This document shows, piece by piece, positions 1-11,748 of a DNA stretch of 64,000 nt; position 1 is the first letter of the stretch; the number at the start of each line of letters is the position of its first letter. This DNA comes from Penicillus capitatus. Lineage: Eukaryota > Chlorophyta. Position numbers and translations under genes: made by a program. The stretch spans positions 62,001 through 126,000 of the forward strand of contig OZ287706.1 in assembly GCA_965649825.1 (NCBI GenBank), read 5' to 3'. Below the pieces are notes generated by a model that saw nothing but the letters and a program-made list of their open reading frames with translations, had not been told where the DNA came from and did no database searches.

Positions 1-2173
1 CGTCTTCCGGTATTCGGACGTTGTGTAGCGGAGAGTACGAGTAGATATACTCAAATGCCTCCAGTTCGTCCGGATTTCCGTATTCTGGCACCCAGCCATG
101 GCCAATTGTGAATTTGTGAAAACGTAACATGTCCAGCACACCAACATCACAAACAACAGCTCCGAAAAGATCGGGCCTCTGATTGGCACAGACGGCTACC
201 AACAAACCTCCATTCGAGGCACCCTGAATAGCCAGTCGCGATGGATTGCAGTAGTTATTGTGGATCAGGAACTCTGCACACGCTTGAAAATCATCAAAAG
301 TGTTTTGTTTATTCTCCAGGCTCCCACCCTTTCGCCATTCCAGTCCATATTCATTCCCCCCTCTGAGATTCGGCTGTGCAATGACGCCGCCATAAGCAAC
401 AACAAAAGCAGCGAGAGCGACGGAGAATCGCGGTAGCACGTTGGTGCCAAATCCGCCGTACCCCGTCAACAATGTCGGATTTTCGCTATTTAGCTCCATA
501 TCCTTCTTACGCATCACGAACATTGGGATTTTCACTTTTTTATCATAACTGTCCACGAACACCTGGTCGATCTGGAATTGTTCTGGCAAAAAACCGGGGA
601 TCTTTGTCTGGTTAATGACAGAAAGATTGTTATCCTCAGCTTCGAAGCGATATACAGTCGGCGGTAATGCCATAGATTGATGGGAAAAGAAAACTTCAGA
701 TGATATTCTCTTGCCGGAGAATGATGTGACAGTGCCGAGCTCTGGAATATCGATTTCATGAATCAAGTTCCCTGTCGAAAGTTGCCTCAGCTCCAGCACA
801 TGTGCACAGTTTCGCAAGTAGCAGATGACAATCTTGTCTCCCCGGACGGCGCATGCCCATTCCAGCACATCCTTTTCCTGTTGTGGCACCAGCGTCTTCC
901 ATCTTTTCGGATCCCTAAGATCAACCTGCACCAGCTTTCCCCTCGGGGCATTCTCATTTGTTTTGAAAACAAAATGCGGTCCCTCATTCGTTATGAACTC
1001 GTACGCATGTTCGATCTTTTTGATGAGAGGTGTGATCTTGGATGCGCAACCATCGAAATTCGGTAACCCCAGGTCATTTCGCTCGAGTTTCGTGAGATCG
1101 AGGTAGTGGATTGCATTTCCAGGATGACATCCCTTGTACTCGCCTACGACCAAATACTCCCCATCCTCTGTCACCTCCGATTCAAGAAAGTTCTCTGGCT
1201 TGTCATCCAGTTTCAACACCACGATATCTTCTGACTGCGGCGTCCCGATGACATGATAACAAAGGTGATGGTACCTGCACACTCGCCTTGTACCCAATCA
1301 CCGATCACACGAGGCAGCATACTTGTTAGGATGAGTTTCTCTTCCAAGAGAACCATTCACCACCTCTGGTTCGGGAAAGCGACAATAGAAGAATCCTTTC
1401 TCATCGTGTGTCCACGACACACCGCTCAGCTTGACGAAGTTCACTTCATCTGGTAATGCATCGTAATAGCGCCCATTCACGGGTCTTGGCTTCACAGCCA
1501 CCACTTTGATTTTCATCCAATCGGAGCCTCCACTACTCACTGTGTATGCCATATAGTTGGCATTCTCACTGAAAAAATAGTCAATCAATGCCACAGTCCC
1601 ATCCTCACTCCATTCATTTGGATCCATAAACACCTTCTGATCTTTAAAGTCCCCGTCATCAACACAGATCACACTTTGGTTCTGCAATCCCTTGTTAAAA
1701 CGGTAGTAGTACTGTCCTGCTTCTTCTTGAGGACATCCAAACTTCGGCGTGTTGTACATGGAGGTGAACAGCCGCCTGAAATCTTCTCGAGTGTCACACT
1801 TCTCAAGAACCTGCTCCGAGAAGAAGTTCTGTGATTCAATGAAGGCAGCAGTGCGAGAACTCTCTGAGTCTTCGAGTGAACGATAGGGATCATGTACTTC
1901 CACCCCAAACATGTCTTCTCTCACATCATCACGAGATACCCATGGATATGAACTTGGGTCGACAGACAAACCGCCTCCTGGTGCACCTTGTTTCGGCGGA
2001 GGTTGTGGTTTTATTGCAACGAAGGAGCGTTTCCAAGAGCAACGGACAAAAGGGAATGTCTTTCGAAAACGTAAGCGGCCGGAAGAATAGAGATAGGCAC
2101 CAAGTGAAACAGTGGCCAAGACAGTGGCAGGAAGAGCAAAGGCCAAACGGCGACCAAGATCCGACGACGACAT
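1..2173 (-). CDS. Prolyl oligopeptidase (S9A), C-terminus beyond left edge
   Basis: Serine peptidase that cleaves short peptides after proline. Two exons, 2173-1323 and 1274-1 (running off the window), flank a 48-nt GT-AG intron at 1275-1322; splicing gives an uninterrupted frame. The N-terminus has a hydrophobic stretch at about residues 8-30 (membrane anchor or leader), then the family's opening motif around residues 75-105 (YPWVSRDDV, HDPYRSLED). The propeller follows, then the catalytic domain with the nucleophile motif GASNGG, Ser637 at 215-217, followed by the conserved ANQRPDLFG segment. The catalytic Asp and His lie past the edge. The protein is about 80 residues longer at the N-terminus than animal prolyl oligopeptidase. 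It starts only 68 bp from the divergent adenylate kinase start. Confidence 0.93.
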
Positions 2174-2241
2174 CTGTTCAATGAGCAGATAATACAGATT
2201 CCGTATATCATCGAGAAACAGTTGCGTCGATAATCATAACG
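2174..2241. promoter_or_regulatory. 68-bp divergent start-to-start spacer
   Basis: The whole space between the start codons of prolyl oligopeptidase (minus) and adenylate kinase (plus). Both promoters and both 5' leaders must fit here or overlap the genes. I see no TATA-like box. Confidence 0.5.
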
Positions 2242-3310
2242 ATGATGCGGAGGACAGCCGTTCGCTGCGGGAGACTTCTCGGCGACGTGCTCTTCGAGGT
2301 TGCCGAAAACTCAGGGTGCGTCCTTTCATCGACACAACCTCGAACATCGCCTCTAACCTGTATAAGATGTCGTTGGATGTCGGGGGCCACGTCATCCCCT
2401 CAGTGGGTATTTCTCGGGCCTCCCGGCGTCGGCAAGGGAACCTACTCCAAACGTATCGCTCAACACATCCGAGTCCCACATATATCCACTGGCGACCTTG
2501 TCCGCGAGGAGATCTCTCGACAGACCCCTCAAGGGAACAGGGTAAGAGGCTTTCTTAGGTGATCGGGATCGCCGATGGGGAATCTCTGTCCTGTCAGATG
2601 CAGGAGATGATTTCCGGAGGGCACTTGTTGCCAAACGAAATGATATTGAACGTAAGCCGGCAGTTGCTGTTGGCGGGTCACATCATCACGCGGAGCGTGT
2701 AGTTGTTGAATGCGAGATTGGATAAGGAGAAGAATGGATTTGTCCTTGATGGATTTCCTAGAACGCGGCCGCAGGCAGAGAAGCTTTCCGAGCTCACCGA
2801 CATTCATCTCGTCGTCAATCTAGACCTGAGAGAAGAGGTCCAAAAGCTCTTGACGATGCAGAAGTGAGATAGCTCGTGTGTGCTCCAGGTCTTGGTTGAG
2901 AAGTGTGTTGGACGTCGTGTCTGTGAAAAGTGTGGTGGAAATTACAATCTGGCAAACATCTATCTGAAGGGTGAAGAAGGAAAGAGCGAGATTGTCATGC
3001 CACCTTTACCGCCGCCGCCTCAATGTCTCAAATATATGAGGATGCGTGACGATGATAAAGAAGACGTCATCCGCAAAAGACTTCAAGCAAGTGACGTGTG
3101 TGCAAAAGAAAGACAACGAGTATGTGTTTCGCAAAACAGGTTTACAGAGCCGAAGCAAAGTTGGTGGAGGATTTTTATAGAGATCTTGGTGTACTGCTCG
3201 ATTTCGAAATAACGAGCGGTATTCCAGAAACCATGCCAGTGCTCCTTCAAGCCCTCGATAAGTATCTCCCTTCCGATAGTTCAGAAGAAGGAAAGAAGAT
3301 GGCAGCCTAG
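2242..3310 (+). CDS. Adenylate kinase with LID domain, probably organellar
   Basis: Interconverts AMP, ADP and ATP. Exons 2242-2541, 2598-2651, 2703-2837, 2889-3086 and 3140-3310 give 285 residues, all introns in phase 0 and 51-56 nt. An arginine-containing 50-residue leader precedes the P-loop GPPGVGKGT (residues 59-67), suggesting import into an organelle. STGDLVREEI, FVLDGFPRTRPQAE and a Cys-bearing LID (VCEKCGGNYN, third Cys after a proline run) follow. The last intron (3087-3139) appears to use a GC donor (GCAAGT). A GT donor at 3096 is possible but adds three residues (ASD) where the family has none. The first acceptor could also be 2603; I chose 2597 because it keeps the family's spacing. 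Confidence 0.92.
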
Positions 3311-3516
3311 CTAAGAAATGATTCAGAGATGCACCAACCACCCTACAGTTTTTTCAGCCGTTGGTGTCATGACGCTTTGTCTGCGAGTTCCTCATACATT
3401 CTCATGTGCTTGACGCTCTGCTTAGCGAAATTCGGCGACGAAGATCATCTCGTCCATAACGTTCAGGCGACATACGATTCTGAAAAGATAACAGAGGCGA
3501 AGCTTGATGGAGATCG

Positions 3517-5351
3517 TCAGTCGCTGTGTTCTGTCGATCCTTTCATCATGGAGAGGACCATTGCACATTGTTTGGCTTGCCAAGTGTTGTCGAATGCACT
3601 CATGACAAACTGATCTTCAAATCCCTTTAGTTTCTCCTTGGCCAGTGTCTTTCCTTGCTGCAGCGCATCCATGATCATTCTGCATGACTGCAGTTCGCTG
3701 GAACGAATCTGACGTCTCATTGCGATGACCACCTCATGCTTGGATTCGAGAAATCTTCTAGACCACACAAGAATTCTTTTGAGTGGCAATCGATTGAGAA
3801 CACACTTGTCCCCATGCATGAGATCTACAAGTTTCTTTCCTGTGGTCAGATCCACAAGGACTTGAAGAATGCATTCATCAGATGCGAAAAGTTCGATGGC
3901 ATTCGATGAAGCGAGAGCCGCCAAGAACTGCACAGTCAGATACAGATGGTTAGGCTTCTTGGCACGAGACGACATACCATTATCGTGGAAAGCAACACCT
4001 CTGATTGTAATCTCCACGCCCAGAGCTTCAATCCTTCGCTCCACGATGCTTCTGATTCTTCAGCAAGAATGGCGATCTCCTCATAGTCGAGACCGCCTTT
4101 AAACTCGAATTCTGCCTCTTCTCGTGCGCTCTCAAATGGCAGCATCATCATCAACTTCAGATGCATCATGAGTTCAAGATTTCCAGTCTTCAGCAATGCA
4201 AGTAATGCATCTTTGATGCTGGACTGATACAGAAAGATAGACAAAACATCTAGAGAGAGATCCATGAGGACATTTGCCTGGGGAAGAGGGAGTTAGAATG
4301 GTACCTAGAGCGGCCGTTCTTAGTCTGATTGGAAAACTTCGATTGTAGACTGTCCGTAACAATGCAGGCAAGATTTCTTGATCGCAGTCATCGAGAGAAG
4401 ACACCATCTTCAACACATGCAACGCATCTCGCATGAGTGAGTAGGGTATGTCCTCTGTCCAGGTAGATTCTTGTGACGATTGGTCTGTGGGGCAACACAC
4501 CTATCCATTTATCCGTGTCGGAATGGAGGACTGTTGACAGAACGGCGATGACGTGACATACCTTGTTCGATAAGAGGCTCAGCACCACCTGCACAATTCT
4601 TGCATGAATGGACACGAGCGTTGCCGGTTTGGATGAGAACGATGAGATGTTTTTGAGGATCAGTCCAGCAGCCATGCACTGTTTCATGCCATCCGAAACC
4701 AAAAGACTGAACTTGGACGCCTCTACAGATCACACTGTTCACAATCGTGTGACCATCTGCAGCAAACGACAGACCAAAGAGATCTGAAGCCGTCTTTGGC
4801 TCGATCGCAATGGTATCCAGAATGAAATCCAAAAGCGTGGACATGATATCGACGACATCATCAGGAGGTGTTTCGCCCTTGTTTCCCAGACTCCATCCCA
4901 TTAAGAAGTTCAGTCCCAGCTCCACACTCTGTCTGTTGCCGGACTGGATGTCCTCAATCGCTTTCTTCAGTTGATCTCCGTCTTGAGATCGAAATCGCAG
5001 CGTAGGGCCGAGTTTCGGAACAATGGACTGGAGCAGAGCAGCGGAACGCGTGTCAGACAACGAGACCTGTGCCGTTCGTTTCTTCTTGAGACGACTGTGT
5101 GCCAAAACGTCCGTCGATGTTCTCTTCGGGTTGCCGACGGCATCCGACAATTCTAAGCCACTGGATATGAGAGAACGCGAGATGCCTTCGTCGGTGCGCG
5201 TTGGAGAAGTGAAGATACTCGGGTCATATTCTGCCGTTGTCAATCTGGGGCCAAGACTGCTACCCACGGCGCCGTCAGAGGACATCACTTTGTGTGACAT
5301 GCCACTGGTTAAGACGGGCTGTAATTCAGCCGCGTCCCGTGAAGGGTCCAT
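3517..5351 (-). CDS. Unknown 534-residue helical (ARM/HEAT-like) protein
   Basis: Exons 5351-4771, 4706-4562, 4500-4305, 4249-3978 and 3927-3517 join in frame with GT-AG introns of 50-64 nt. The first 110 residues are polar and low in order, with a basic patch (RLKKKRTAQ). The rest is a series of amphipathic helices with Leu-rich pairs (for example LILKNISSF, LIRLRTAALD-like and FLAALASSNAIELF segments) that look like armadillo/HEAT repeats. I recognise no family. An acidic stretch (about ESAREEAEFEF) sits in the middle. It converges on adenylate kinase with about 200 bp between the stops. Possible roles include a scaffold or transport adaptor, but nothing in the sequence decides this. Confidence 0.75.
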
Positions 5352-6948
5352 CGCGAAATGCGTTCTATACGGAAAAGACGTTACACCAAAGCGGCCTCAT
5401 TTGCGCCGGGCTTCGCGACGATGACAACGTGAAGTGAAGTGACGTGCGTGATTATAACCCATCTATCGATCCGCTCGCACAGATGTGTCCATCAGCAAAT
5501 CTCGTGTCTTCCGAGAGGGGGACAGGAAATGAACAAGAGCTCAATATGATCGTCATGAATTTTTGGCTGAGTTGATGGCTTTGGAAACAGAGATCGCTTC
5601 GATTTCTCCACTTTGACACATCGACTCTGTTCTTTATTCGAGCAACAGTTTGAAATTGTAAAAAAGAGACGCGTTCGGCCCAGATCATCCCTCGGCCTTG
5701 GAAGAAGCTTCCTCTGGCTCCCTGGCTAATTACATGCACATAGCATGAAATAAAATTCTAGTCAGATAACAGCATCTGCCAGAAACTTGTGTCTAATCTG
5801 GATTCAATCACTGGCACAGCAGTACGCCTCTTGCTGTCCAAACATCAAAGAGACATCCACCACATAGATCATCATCCACCGCGTTCTCTCAATTCTCTGG
5901 ATCTCATGCCCACATGTACAATGGTAAAATTGTTGCCCTTCGCATACTGCCATTCAGACAGCCATCCCAAGAGATGTCTGTCATTGATGAACAGAATCGA
6001 TATCGAGGGACACAGCAAAGCGCATGAAGGCAGCCACGGTGATGAGATGGGTGACCAAAAAGCAATCAATATGGCATGTATACATGCAGGTCGTTCACAG
6101 CATGCTTCTTTTTTTTAAGTTTAGCCGATTGGTCCCTTATATAGCTTCGGCTTGTGAAGTGGTGGAAACAGCCTTCAGATGACGGATGGATCTGATCAAG
6201 AGTGTGCAAGTGATGTTTGACACTCATAGCCTCACAGACACGATAAATGCCAGCCAATAATGCACTATAAATCCCCAGAATGCGCGGAGAGATCACATAT
6301 CTTCCCATAAAGTACGTGTACAGGGGAGATTTGAGAGTAAGCACACATACAGCATGCAAGCACAAAGTGCATGGAGGTCACTTGTGCAAACCCTTTGTCG
6401 ATTTATCACACGTTTGTCAGAGAACCCCACTCACAGTCATGGATGCCTTGAGGCATTACATTACTTTTTAAAGCTGATCGAGAACCGAAACAACTTGATG
6501 ACGACGATGACGATAATGATCTTAAACTGAAAACACTTTTACACTGCCTTGTGGTCTCATTCCTCTGGTTTCGAACAGTTTTGTCGTGCGGTAGGTAGTC
6601 AGTTATGGCTTTACCAAAAGATTGTCAAATAAACTTGTTCTTTGAAAGAACGCTGAAGACAAACTTCTCATTACATTTCTGCTTGTTGTACGAATGCATG
6701 ATCTGGTAAATCACTGGTGAACAATGGGCAAGTATCCCAGGGAAGGTTTGGGAACTTGGTTATTGCCGCGAAAACCCACAACAAAAGGAAACAAACGAAT
6801 ACCTCACTCGCTAAAGGATGATAAAACGGATCGATCTGTGTTTCTTTCATACATACGCCTGTCCTGCAGACTTGACAATCAAATTTATTGGCGGCAGAGG
6901 CGGTGGCTGAATCGATGATTGGATGGCTGGATGGATGGATAGCCGAAG
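5352..6948. other. Intergenic, no convincing gene
   Basis: About 1.6 kb between the 5' end of the helical-repeat gene and the 3' end of the next minus-strand gene. Only short frames without family motifs or plausible splice chains occur. A short ATGG/GGAT repeat lies at about 6922-6943. I see no tRNA-like stem set. Confidence 0.5.
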
Positions 6949-8670
6949 TCATGGCTTATTAAACATGTTGAGTTCGGGGCTGTTCAATGGATCTAGATCA
7001 CCGAACGGATTAAGATTGGCTGAGTATGTTTGAGAGGAGAGCGACGGCAGTGGCAAAGGCGCAGGTGCTGCAGTGCCGTCTCGGTGCATGCAGGGTGCTA
7101 CAGATGCTGTAGCGAAACAAAAGGTACTGTGTGTCTGATGACAGCTAGGCGTCTTCATTAGTTTCTGCACACTTGCCGAGTGAACGATTCTAGCTGTCTT
7201 CGCGCTCGAACAATGCGTGATTGGTGGTTTCTGAACAGGATGCTCTTCAATATCGTGATTTGGAGATCCATCATGCCTCTCCCTCTCTCCCTCTCCCAAT
7301 TCATCCGTTAGCCGCATGTCGGACAAGTGATCATTGACTTCGCTGACCTGCCACGGGGGCGGTGCTTCGTCCAAGAACGGAATCAGCGAAGGCTGACAAC
7401 CGCTATCATTCACATGCAGCTCTCTGCTTCCAATATCATCACTTCTCGAAGTCGTCGAGTCATCTTCTGTGTGTCGACTGCTGCCGTGGTGCTGAAGGCC
7501 AACACCAACACCACTGCCACTGCCACCATCTTGCGATTCGTCATGCGTTCTTGTCGTTATATGTGCAAGGCCTCTTTGCCTGAACAGTTGGATCTTTGCG
7601 TTGAGATCGCTGTTCAAGTTCTTGAAATAATGAGTGCCTTCTTCATCTGTGGCGGGGGTTGCTACATCAGCATCAGAGCTGGGCAACCGGACTGAACTAC
7701 TGCTGACTGAACTACCAGACTTAACAGACATCATTGACCCTCGCTGACTTCCAGTGTCTGTACTTCTTGGATGGGCAATGGACAGTAACCGATCTTCCAT
7801 TGCCTGATTCTCATCCAAGATGGCAAACAAAAGTGGCGCCAGTCGAGAACCGGAGGACAAGAGCAGATCATTGAAGACTGCCGTCCATGATGTCTTCGCT
7901 GGTCCCACGACAGATCTCTTTAGCTTTTTCACTGTTAAATTACGAGCACGGTGTTTCAGAGTATTCTTTCTGGACTCTTGGGTGTAGTAGCCATCGAGTT
8001 CGCGATTCCTAAACACCATTTGACTTTTAGCTAAAGCAAGGAACGACGGAGTCCATGCAGTGCTGACCTGTACTTGTGCATGTGCTTCAGTGCTTCAATT
8101 CTCAGAGGCAGTGCCTCTTTCCATGTGTCACCCACGACCATCTTCATGAGCCTCAACCGAAACTCTTCGAGAATCGTGCTGGACACATCCGTGCCTGATA
8201 AACATGACCCATGGGGCGTATGCGCATAGCTACGCCTTAACAAAGCAGTATGTTGCCTCACCATTCATGCAATTCTGGACACTGGTCTGGCATTCTTCGT
8301 GAACAATGTCCAGGACACCGAACAGCCGCCGATTCAACTCGTCCTTGGTATCCCTCGAAGACGCCATCCATTCATTCATGAATTCATCTTTCATGATCTT
8401 GAATGGAGTTCTCACATCCTCCCTGCAGCACCAAAACGTCTTCCCTCATACGACGAGGAGACATGAGTGGTACCTGTCTCCTTCTCTTGCAAAACGCTGA
8501 AGCAGCGAGTAGAATGTTATTCCTGCACTGTAGAGTTCGCCGGACTCGCGGTATTTCTCGTCTTTGACGATCTTCTTGACAAAGTGCCGCGTATACTCTT
8601 CAACCGAGAGTGTTTGTGGAAAGCCTTGCATTTTTGCCGAATGACGTCTTGTCGCCAACGGATTCAACAA
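6949..8670 (-). CDS. Unknown 519-residue protein with Ser-rich tail and NPF motif
   Basis: Exons 8670-8474, 8422-8262, 8194-8068 and 8023-6949 join in frame; introns are 44-67 nt GT-AG. Translation could instead begin at an internal Met (8631). The N-terminal half (about 200 residues) is helical and charged (VEEYTRHFVKKIVKDEKYRE, EEFRLRLMKMVVGDTWKEA). The C-terminal half is disordered, rich in Ser, Gly, His and Asp, and ends with an NPFGDLDPLN segment. NPF is the ligand of EH-domain endocytic proteins, so a membrane-traffic adaptor is possible, but that is inference from one short motif. No family recognised. Confidence 0.75.
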
Positions 8671-8941
8671 GACGCCTCGGTCACGGCTACCGCTAAACAG
8701 AGAGAGCGTGTACGGCGGTCAAGGCGAAATCAAAACGATGGCTACCGATATATCTCAACGTCATTTCAACGACAACGATGCTGCTCAACGTACATCGAAT
8801 GCATTTCGACGATGGTGTGTGTGGCTCGATGCATTATTCCCTATCTGATAAGCACGGACAGACACTTCGAAATCCTCTCTTCATTACAACATTAGAGTCG
8901 CCAAAACACATTTCATCAAAACAATAGCACGTCTCTTCGCT

Positions 8942-9385
8942 TTAACCGAGGCTGAGCGAACTGTTTGTTGCCAGAATAATGAATCCGAGAATGTGGCCAA
9001 TGGATCCCCAGGCAAGGACATCGATAAGGTTGAATCCTACTGGATCGTTTGTGGCTGTCAAGAAGGACACCTCTTCTGCTCGAGTGTCGCCAGCTTCAAA
9101 ATGCGTCTGTCCATTCTGAACAGGTAGGCCCGCTTTCTCGACAGACCTTCGCTGATAAGACAGGAATCCCCAACGACCGAGTGCCAAGCATGTGAAGTTG
9201 GCGGTAGACATGATAATTTGCGTCTCGAACGCAGCACGTGTCACCTGAGTCCACCACGTGGCAGGGGTCGACGGCAGGAAGGTAGAAGGTACCTGTCGCG
9301 ATGCGCGTTGTGTACCCGTAGGCAAGGCGCAGTGCGAATGCACTTTGGAGATGAACGGGGATCTCGTGCTCTTCATGACGCGCAT
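8942..9385 (-). CDS. psaG: Photosystem I subunit PsaG (nuclear-encoded)
   Basis: Small thylakoid membrane subunit of photosystem I that helps dock the antenna. Exons 9385-9293 and 9244-8942 (48-nt intron 9245-9292) give 131 residues. The first 31-45 residues are rich in Arg, Ser, Thr and His and low in acid, as in a chloroplast transit peptide. Two hydrophobic helices flank the loop with the diagnostic motifs NGQTHFEAGDTRA and NDPVGFNLIDVLAWGSIGHI. PsaG is a paralogue of PsaK; these motifs are those of PsaG. The ATG at 9385 follows an in-frame stop at about 9474. No signal peptide precedes the transit-like segment, unless an upstream exon was missed. Confidence 0.93.
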   Translation of the reverse strand: MRVMKSTRSPFISKVHSHCALPTGTQRASRQVPSTFLPSTPATWWTQVTRAAFETQIIMSTANFTCLALGRWGFLSYQRRSVEKAGLPVQNGQTHFEAGDTRAEEVSFLTATNDPVGFNLIDVLAWGSIGHILGFIILATNSSLSLG

Positions 9386-9551
9386 CTTCGCTTTGGTAAA
9401 GGCGTCTGCCGCCGAGGCTCGCTGGCTAGAAAATCGAATGAATGCAGATCTGAGAATGGGCCGAGATCACAATGTACTTGATTCAAAGATCGTTATGATC
9501 TTACAAGGCGCAGGATGACAGATATCCATGCCCGTGCAATCTGGAAGCAAG

Positions 9552-11451
9552 TCAAGACGATTTTGCCTTGTCTTTTTTCTTCTTTTTCTTTACAGGTTCT
9601 TCGCTCTCTTGCTCTTCGGACTTCCTCTTCTTTTTCTTCTTCTTGACAGCGGTTGTCTCAGATGCGTCATCTTCGACGTGCTTCATTTTTTTCTTTTTCT
9701 TTTTGGGTGTCTTCTTTTCGGCTGGGGCATTCTTTTCAGGTTCCTCCTCCATCTCGACGTCTTCCTCTGCAAAGGGCGATGCGTTATGTACGGTTCAAGG
9801 ATGGGTGAATGGGTGGACCTGTTTTCGCCGTTGTGCTGACGATCTTGAGACCTTCGGACATGACATCTGCGTTCTTGGACTGTTTGCATCCGCCCTCGTA
9901 AAATTTCAACCTAGATGCATTCCATGGGCATCACGGCAGGAGTATCGCTACGTAGAGGTACCGATCTTCACACTGTTGCTTCAGTAGCTTGCCGAAGACA
10001 TCTGTGCGAATATCCATGAAGGCATCGATCCGACTGCAGACCGAGGACTTGGAGGCCACATATCGTGAGATCCTGCCTTTGTTCTTTTTCTGAGCACGAC
10101 CTGCCCACGACCAGACTGTCCAGTCAAGAGCAAATAAATATAAATAAGAAAGAACCGATGTAAGAGCAGTTGTAGATGATGCCGTATTTAGGCGTATTCG
10201 ATCTCTCCTTCATGGCTCGAAACAAAGCCTTCTCTGCTCCCAGAATCTGAACCGTCGATGATGGGTACTTTGCCAGATTTGTCAAGGACCCAGCCTGAGA
10301 TATCAATCGAGCACCAATCACTAAAGCCGAGCATCCCGAACAGGATTTCCATCCACATTCAAAAACAAGAGATTACCTTCTCCGATTAACGCAGAGAGAT
10401 TCGGGGCAACGATGTGCATCTTGTCAACGAGATAGTTCATCAGTTGCTGTCGGTAGTCTGCCAATCGAATGACTCTCCCTGCAAAGTGCTCGATGTTGAT
10501 CAGATCGATCGGAGAGATGTCTTGGCCCATCGACATCGCAGCGGCCGTCACCACTTCATCTGCCTTTTCCTCGGAGCCTGCATGACAACATCGACGAGGG
10601 CGAAGCTTTGCCATGTCATACCAACGATATCCGCTATGGGTTGCAGATGCGTATCCTTGTCGATCTGTGATTTGTCTTTGATGGTCATGACGGTCTGAAC
10701 ATACTGATAGCTATCGGTGACCATCTTTGCCAATTCAGGAAAGTGCCACGAATACCACTCCCGGATTCTCATGGTGAAAGTATTGATATCTCTGTCAAGG
10801 GTGTCCAGCAGAGAGATTGCTTGGATGATCATATTATCTGCTCGATTCACATTGAACTTGACCTTCGCTCTCGAATAGCTGTGGCCTAATCCCAACTGAG
10901 CTCTACAGAAGCACATGCCAGACAGATCGATCCAAACATCTCATGTACGCAGAGACCTGGTCAGGTCTGAATCGTTGAGCTGTTTCAGGAGTTTTGTGAA
11001 GTGAACGCGAATGCCTCTCAACAGTTCCCCTGTCAGATCTCGACAGACGCAAGGAATCCGTGTCTTCTCCAAGATCTCACTGCCGAGCTTCGGATCTCCT
11101 ACTCCCAATTCAAACTTCGCCTTCTTTGTCGCCTTCACCTGCGGCACCCATTGAGGTCCATATCTGAAATCCTGCACCTGTCTGTGTCACCTTTGGAAGA
11201 TTAACCATCAGGAAGGATTTGAGGCCTTCTGTCATCTGACTCTCGGAGATCGCATTCACCTGTTCGAGTGCATCTGCTGCTGACTCGAAAGGCTTGAAGC
11301 CGACGATGCGTGCGAGTTTTGAGAACCGATCGAACTGCGTCACACTTCTGCGCACTTCCGCCGTGGACTGTCCGATTTCGTCGCTCCCCGTTGTTTCAAA
11401 GAGGGCGTAGCCAGACGCACTCTCATAAAGTAGAAACAAAGCGGCCGACAT
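9552..11451 (-). CDS. NOP56: NOP56, box C/D snoRNP core protein
   Basis: Core component of the nucleolar box C/D particle that guides rRNA 2'-O-methylation. Eight exons: 11451-11191, 11138-10957, 10902-10622, 10577-10377, 10320-10156, 10100-9962, 9910-9819 and 9766-9552; introns 44-56 nt, all phases fit, 511 residues. The N-terminal domain opens [19 protein letters not shown]. The coiled-coil segment holds [20 protein letters not shown] and the NOP domain has [39 protein letters not shown] and KNKGRISRY. The tail is runs of Lys with Glu/Ser (KKKKKK blocks), as in eukaryotic NOP56. The NPKYG-type choice TPKYGIIY separates it from NOP58. Confidence 0.96.
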
Positions 11452-11748
11452 GTTACAAATTGGAAAATTGCGTTCATCTTAGAGTCAATGCTCCTCTTGG
11501 TTTCCATCCCTGTCTTCTGTCCTCCTTTGAGGTGGTTCATCTCGCGGGGAATGTGACGGTGCCTGCCCAACAGGCACAGCGTTTGGATAGGACAGCAATC
11601 TTGGCTGGGGCTACAACAAAGAGACATCGTATGCAGTCCTGTTCAGTAGAAAACCGTCACGCACTTTTCTTTGAAACCCGCGTGGTCGACGAGCATTCCT
11701 TCTGTACGGTCTCTGCACACATGATGTCTCTCGTTAGGTGATGCATGC

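Noticed and set aside
4278-4304. A 27-nt intron in the helical-repeat gene
   Set aside because: It does not keep the frame; a 55-nt intron ending at 4250 does.
6900-6960. ATGG-type short repeat as a possible satellite
   Set aside because: Only a few units; an ordinary microsatellite.
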